This document shows, piece after piece, positions 60,235 to 64,000 of a stretch of 64,000 nucleotides of DNA (the first letter of the stretch is position 1; each line of letters begins with the position of its first letter). The notes under the pieces were generated by a model that saw nothing but the letters and a program-made list of their open reading frames with translations, was not told the DNA's origin and made no database searches. The stretch comes from Leptospiraceae bacterium (GTDB lineage Bacteria > Spirochaetota > Leptospiria > Leptospirales > Leptospiraceae). The stretch spans positions 1 to 64,000 of the forward strand of contig JADJSX010000029.1 of assembly GCA_016711485.1 (NCBI GenBank), given 5' to 3'. The translations under genes and the position numbers were made by a program.

Positions 60235-61944
60235 AAAAATTATTTTTTCTATGTTGGTAACTTGGTCTTTCGAAATTTTGGAAAGAATGTGATTTGGTTT
60301 TTGTAAAATAGAATCTCTACCGAAGCGGAAGGATTGTGATTCAACGATTTTTTTATAAGATTTATTGAGAGATATACTTCTTTCTTTGGATGGATGAATC
60401 AAAATACTTATATCGGATCGTAATTTTTCAAACAACTCGCTGTTTTTAGTTCCATTTTTTTTAAAGAATAAATTTTTAATTTCTTCATTTTCTCTAAATT
60501 CATCTCCTGCTAGGTTATTTTCTAGATAAAACGAATACTCTTTTTGGTCTCCAAAATTTTGATAATTGGTTATTCTGTCTGGTAATCCAGAAATTCCATT
60601 TTTTGACCAATGTCCCCATCCATAGGTTACTAATGATTTGTCACTACCATCTAATTTTCGTTTAAACGAAAATGTTCCATCGGCTAATACGCCTAAGCTA
60701 CTGTGGCAACCCATACAAAATAAAGTTTCTTCATTGGTTTGCGGACGTAAGTTTCCATTTTTATCTTCTATAAATCCAGAATAGGTCCACCCAGTTTTAT
60801 TATCATATCCATATTCGTAGTCTCCGTAAAATCCTTCTGGAGATTTTTCTGTTCTAAATCGTAAATCTTTATATTCTCTCGATATTTTGTCTTTTAGTTC
60901 TGAATAATTGTACCATTCTTTTTTTACTGCATACCTTAATTCCTTTATTCGATTTGAAAGTTTACTTGTATTAGCCGCTGTATCCCAATCGATATAACGA
61001 ACGGAATGTAAAAATTCTGTTCCAACAGGAAAAAGGCCGCCGGCGACTGAAATTTCTTTTGTAGTTTGGTAATGTTTAGCAAGTCCAACATACTCAATTG
61101 ATTTAGTTGGCCAATTGTATTTGAATTGATTTGTTATTTCTAATTTTCCGTTTCCGTCTAAATCTAAACCAGAAACAGATTCATCTATTAGTTCGGTTGT
61201 GATTGACTCTTGTTTTATTACAGATTCTAAAATAGCTAAATTAGTTTTATAAATTTCCAAATTAAAATTTTTGTTTTTATCTGCCCTGAATGGAAATGGT
61301 AAACGAATTAATACATCATCAGTCGATCCATTTGTAGCCCAAAAAGTTCCTAAGAATGGATAATAGCGGTAAGCCCTCCATCCGGTATATTCTCCCGTTT
61401 GCGGATTTTTATCAAACCCTTCGTCATCAAAGGAAAAATAACAATCCGGTCTATAACCTCCCCAATTTTGCGGAAGAATTTTTCCTAAATAAATTTCTCC
61501 ATTTTTATTTTTGTAATTGTCTTCTTCGATATATTTTTGTATTTCTAAATCGGAAATTGAATTGAAGTTTGTGTTTTTAAATAGATTTTTCCATGGATTG
61601 ATTTTTCCTTGTTCCGGAAACTCATAATGAGTCTGTAAATCTGAATCATTGATAAAATTAGGTTTTTGACCTACAGTATGGCAAGCATAACAAGGATTAT
61701 GTGTTATGCCTGATTTATCTACCGTATTAGTATAACACATTGGAGGGATATATGCTGTAGAGTTTTTAATTTGCGTATATTCTATATTATTCTCTTTAGA
61801 AATATTTTGAATGTAATTTTTAGATTCTTCGACTTGTAGTTCCGATTTTAATCGATTTTGATAGAGATATTCTTTATATTCTGGGAATTTTTCCGCCTTA
61901 CAAAATTGAATCATTACGATTAAAAAAAGATAATTAAGTTTCAT
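60232..61944 (-). CDS. Di-haem cytochrome c, exported
   Basis: 570 aa. The leader LFLIVMIQFCKAEK may be a lipoprotein signal (Cys15). Two CxxCH haem motifs, CYACHTVGQ (Cys85-His89) and CMGCHSSLG (Cys410-His414), are 325 residues apart. That is unlike the short spacing of CcP/MauG peroxidases. Between them is an EF-hand-like loop DLDGNGKLEI (261-270), suggesting calcium binding. A WRAYRYYPFLGTFWATNGST stretch and many Tyr/Trp residues mark a large globular middle domain. It is probably a periplasmic or surface redox protein; its electron partner is unknown. It neighbours a porin-like gene and a PhoX-like gene on the same strand. Confidence 0.75.
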   Translation of the reverse strand: MKLNYLFLIVMIQFCKAEKFPEYKEYLYQNRLKSELQVEESKNYIQNISKENNIEYTQIKNSTAYIPPMCYTNTVDKSGITHNPCYACHTVGQKPNFINDSDLQTHYEFPEQGKINPWKNLFKNTNFNSISDLEIQKYIEEDNYKNKNGEIYLGKILPQNWGGYRPDCYFSFDDEGFDKNPQTGEYTGWRAYRYYPFLGTFWATNGSTDDVLIRLPFPFRADKNKNFNLEIYKTNLAILESVIKQESITTELIDESVSGLDLDGNGKLEITNQFKYNWPTKSIEYVGLAKHYQTTKEISVAGGLFPVGTEFLHSVRYIDWDTAANTSKLSNRIKELRYAVKKEWYNYSELKDKISREYKDLRFRTEKSPEGFYGDYEYGYDNKTGWTYSGFIEDKNGNLRPQTNEETLFCMGCHSSLGVLADGTFSFKRKLDGSDKSLVTYGWGHWSKNGISGLPDRITNYQNFGDQKEYSFYLENNLAGDEFRENEEIKNLFFKKNGTKNSELFEKLRSDISILIHPSKERSISLNKSYKKIVESQSFRFGRDSILQKPNHILSKISKDQVTNIEKIIF

Positions 61945-62097
61945 TACTCCACCTTACTTTGTATATATCTTACTCCACAAGTAATATCCCATTTTGCGAT
62001 CAGATATTTATGTTGTTACTCAAGTTCAATGAGTTAACCAAACGTTCTACTATTGCATTTGTCTAAATTGAATTTGATTATTTTAAATTATCAGTCA

Positions 62098-63723
62098 TTA
62101 AAAAGTTTTTGAGTATCCAATACTGAACCAAAATAGATTCCGCTGTATTTTCTGTAACGTTAACTTTTCTTTTAGGTAAATATTAATTGGATCATTTTGT
62201 TTATTAAAAATTTGGTCAATATAATCGAATAAATACTGTCTGTCTGCGCCGTGAACTTTCGAAGGATCAACAATCATTCCATCGTTTGTAGATCTATTAC
62301 TCATACCGCCTACCGCTCCGAAATAATAATCAGAATCATATAGATAAAGATTTGGTCTGTGAACATGAGTTGTTTTTACAAAGAAACTATCGAAATTAAA
62401 TTTTAAAGAAGTAGTAATATCTTGTATTCCATTTCTGCTTTCGATATTATTATTTGAAAAAGTATATCCTATATTTGTGCTAGGAGTAATTCTAAAAAAT
62501 TTCCCTTCAAAAAATTCATGACTTAAATGGAGTGATAAATAGTTTTTTCCAACCAATGCTCCTGAATTTTCGCCTGATACTTGGGTGTAATACGACAAAG
62601 TTGGATTAGCCGCTTTTAAGAAAGGTAATTTCCAGAATAGATAATATTCTTGCCAAGCCATTCTAGAAGGTTTAGGTCTAGAAAGATTGTATGGATCTAT
62701 GACTGTGTTGCTATAGGATTTTGTAAAAGTATTATAAAACCAAGTCCCGACAGTAAATGTTCCCCATCCAGATTTTTCAAATGCATAATAAAAGGCGGTA
62801 AATAAACCGTCAGAGTTTTTCATTCCATTATTTTCTTTATACGGTTTTACTCCTTGTCCGATTGTTTGATTCGGTGCACATTTCAAATTAATATCAGAAT
62901 CATTCACCATTATTGCATCTATACATGGATCGCCCGTCGCAGGTTGTCCAATATATGATGGACCGGGTCCGCCCGGATAAGATTGTAAGAGTCGATAATC
63001 ATTATCTTTGTTTTTCCGATCGGTTAATTGAAAGTTGCCCCAAAGTTGTATACTAAATCCCTCTAGAGGTGTATAGATATCGATAGTTGGTTGATAAGAT
63101 GGAACAAAATTCATACTTTTATAAGATTCATTATTTCTTCTATTAAAAGCTTCACCAGAAAAAGTCATACCTCGCCAAATAAAGTCAGATACTATTTCAG
63201 AAGTAATTTCAATTTTTGTTTCCCGTTTGCTATTAGCCTCTGTTTTACTTTCGCTAACTTTCGGAGATTCTGTTTTGGCAGGTTCTACTGTTATGTTATT
63301 TGGTTCTGTGGTAGTTTTGGTAGGTTCTACTGTTATGTTATTTGGTTCTGTGGTAGTTTTGGTAGGTTCTACTGTTATGTTATTTGGTTCTGTGGTAGTT
63401 TTGGTAGGTTCTACTGTTATGTTATTTGGTTCTGTGGTAGTTTTGGTAGGTTCTAGTGTTGTGTTATTTGGTTCTGTGGTAGTTTTTGTAGGTTCTACTG
63501 TTATGTTATTTGGTTCTGTGGTAGTTTTTGTAGGTTCTAGTGTTGTGTTATTTGGTTCTGTGGTTGTATTGGTAGGTTCTAGTGTTGTGTTATTTGGTTC
63601 TGTGGTTGTATTGTTAGGCTCTACAGTTGTTTTGCTCGGTTCTGTTGTTGTATTTTCTTGTGAATAAAGATTGTTACAAAGTAACAGTAGGAAAGATAAG
63701 AGTATATAAATTAAGTATTTCAT
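62098..63723 (-). CDS. Porin-like outer-membrane protein with Thr/Pro-rich repeat stalk
   Basis: 541 aa. A signal peptide (about 1-21) is followed by nine 14-residue repeats of the form TTTEPNNITVEPTK (residues 25-150), a charged linker and a C-terminal barrel (about 172-541). The barrel starts EIVSDFIWRGMTFSGEAFNR, passes SMNFVPSYQPTIDIYTPLEG, FTVGTWFYNTFTKSY and QEYYLFWKLPFLKAANPTLS, and ends in aromatic GYSKTF. This recalls TorF-type or similar uncharacterised beta-barrels. The repeat stalk probably spans the periplasm or peptidoglycan before the barrel, or is exposed at the surface. It lies between the PhoX-like and di-haem genes on one strand. Confidence 0.75.
   Translation of the reverse strand: MKYLIYILLSFLLLLCNNLYSQENTTTEPSKTTVEPNNTTTEPNNTTLEPTNTTTEPNNTTLEPTKTTTEPNNITVEPTKTTTEPNNTTLEPTKTTTEPNNITVEPTKTTTEPNNITVEPTKTTTEPNNITVEPTKTTTEPNNITVEPAKTESPKVSESKTEANSKRETKIEITSEIVSDFIWRGMTFSGEAFNRRNNESYKSMNFVPSYQPTIDIYTPLEGFSIQLWGNFQLTDRKNKDNDYRLLQSYPGGPGPSYIGQPATGDPCIDAIMVNDSDINLKCAPNQTIGQGVKPYKENNGMKNSDGLFTAFYYAFEKSGWGTFTVGTWFYNTFTKSYSNTVIDPYNLSRPKPSRMAWQEYYLFWKLPFLKAANPTLSYYTQVSGENSGALVGKNYLSLHLSHEFFEGKFFRITPSTNIGYTFSNNNIESRNGIQDITTSLKFNFDSFFVKTTHVHRPNLYLYDSDYYFGAVGGMSNRSTNDGMIVDPSKVHGADRQYLFDYIDQIFNKQNDPINIYLKEKLTLQKIQRNLFWFSIGYSKTF
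63274..63651 (-). repeat. In-frame minisatellite, nine units of 42 bp
   Basis: Nine tandem 42-bp units (378 bp) encode the TTTEPNNxTxEPTK stalk. Unit variants alternate between NNITVEPTK and NNTTLEPTK. The unit length is a multiple of three, so copy-number changes keep the frame. Frames on the opposite strand are open across the array only because of the repeat. Confidence 0.92.
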
Positions 63724-63737
63724 AGGTATTTCTTTCC

Positions 63738-64000
63738 TTATTGGTTTGGATCCGGCTTATACGAAGTATTTGTTGTGTTCGTTATGCGAGGTAGACCAAA
63801 AATATATCCAACATAACCACGTTTTGCCTCTTTTGTTGCATACATATTGTATCCCCAATTGATCGGCTGTTCTGTATTCCCATCAAAAATTTCTTCCCCA
63901 TAAGGATGTTGCACATTCACAAAGATATTGAATCTATTTCCATCTTCTAGAATTGCAAAATTTCCAGTAATTTCAGATCCGGGTGGAATTGTCATTATCC
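63738..64000 (-). CDS. C-terminal end of a PhoX-like phosphatase (5' end beyond the window)
   Basis: Only the last 85 or so residues are visible. SEITGNFAILEDGNRFNIFV, then NVQHPYGEEIFDG, closely follow the DUF839/PhoX pattern GAEVCGPCFTPDGKTLFVNVQHPGE, in which Ca2+/Fe-dependent alkaline phosphatases end. The segment GYVGYIFGLPRITNTTNTSY finishes the protein. PhoX enzymes are exported by the Tat system and release phosphate from esters. It reads toward the porin-like gene, 14 bp apart, so the two are probably co-transcribed. The call needs the missing N-terminal portion to be certain. Confidence 0.55.
   Translation of the reverse strand, partial: IMTIPPGSEITGNFAILEDGNRFNIFVNVQHPYGEEIFDGNTEQPINWGYNMYATKEAKRGYVGYIFGLPRITNTTNTSYKPDPNQ

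Noticed and set aside
63091..63667. Two + strand open frames of 121 and 146 aa
   Set aside because: They are antisense to the 42-bp minisatellite; a 42-bp unit keeps all frames open, so length is not evidence of coding.
1..64000. tRNA, rRNA, CRISPR or phage genes
   Set aside because: I looked for T-loop/anticodon-like patterns, regular direct repeats and phage structural genes and found none. The only regular tandem array is the coding minisatellite.

Overview
This 64 kb window is AT-rich chromosomal DNA (roughly one third G+C by eye). It most likely comes from a spirochaete of the order Leptospirales, probably an environmental lineage. The inference rests on content: many short-signal lipoproteins with loose lipoboxes, an AraC regulator with a multi-helix membrane N-terminus, a Cys-rich GLG1-type protein, REC-PP2C and STAS regulators, a stand-alone MotB-like protein, an IcmF-type B12 mutase and sigma-54-type control of amtB. 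No rRNA, tRNA, CRISPR array, transposase or integrase was recognised.

Layout. 1-11 kb is an accessory, decaying region. It holds a dead AraC/SDR divergent pair, broken SH3-lipoprotein and alpha/beta-hydrolase genes, truncated AraC and glyoxalase genes, and small + strand genes interspersed with a ~370 bp structured repeat (family A). One intact-looking operon lies inside it (frameshifted AraC, Cys-rich protein, DJ-1/PfpI protein, 4TM-metallo-beta-lactamase fusion). 11-18 kb carries small hypotheticals, a FemAB/GNAT-like protein, DUF1761, LysE, a TlpA-like thioredoxin and a divergent GAF-histidine kinase / REC-PP2C pair. 18-26 kb has a TonB receptor with an unusual N-terminal domain, STAS and SDR proteins, a large lipoprotein and a DnaA protein that is not next to dnaN/recF. 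26-31 kb is a compact operon of a Zn-ribbon protein, fused isobutyryl-CoA mutase (IcmF) and a double-hotdog thioesterase. 31-36 kb has a four-gene MotB-like operon (including a 52-aa gene), a spore-photoproduct-lyase-like radical SAM protein, a lipase lipoprotein and a STAS protein. 36-38 kb is amtB-glnK with a clear terminator and a sigma-54 promoter match.

38-48 kb is mixed: DUF5329, XRE-cupin, Omp85-type protein, Rrf2, SelW-like protein, soluble chemoreceptor and MuiA/DUF4139. 48-53 kb is lepB-atpZ-GNAT-SnoaL-TonB receptor. 53-56.6 kb has a DinB/adenosine-deaminase-like pair and a MATE exporter. 56.6-64 kb is a minus-strand block with two paralogous Gly/Val/Ala-rich lipoproteins, a di-haem cytochrome c, a porin-like protein with nine 14-aa Thr/Pro repeats, and the end of a PhoX-like phosphatase.

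The most novel structural signals are two dispersed repeat families. Family A is a ~370 bp multi-hairpin element lying between small same-strand genes. Family B is a MITE-like element of ~100-180 bp whose ends read TAACTCACCTTACGC. Family B ends appear to supply a ribosome-binding site to one gene and to sit exactly on the stop codons of two others.
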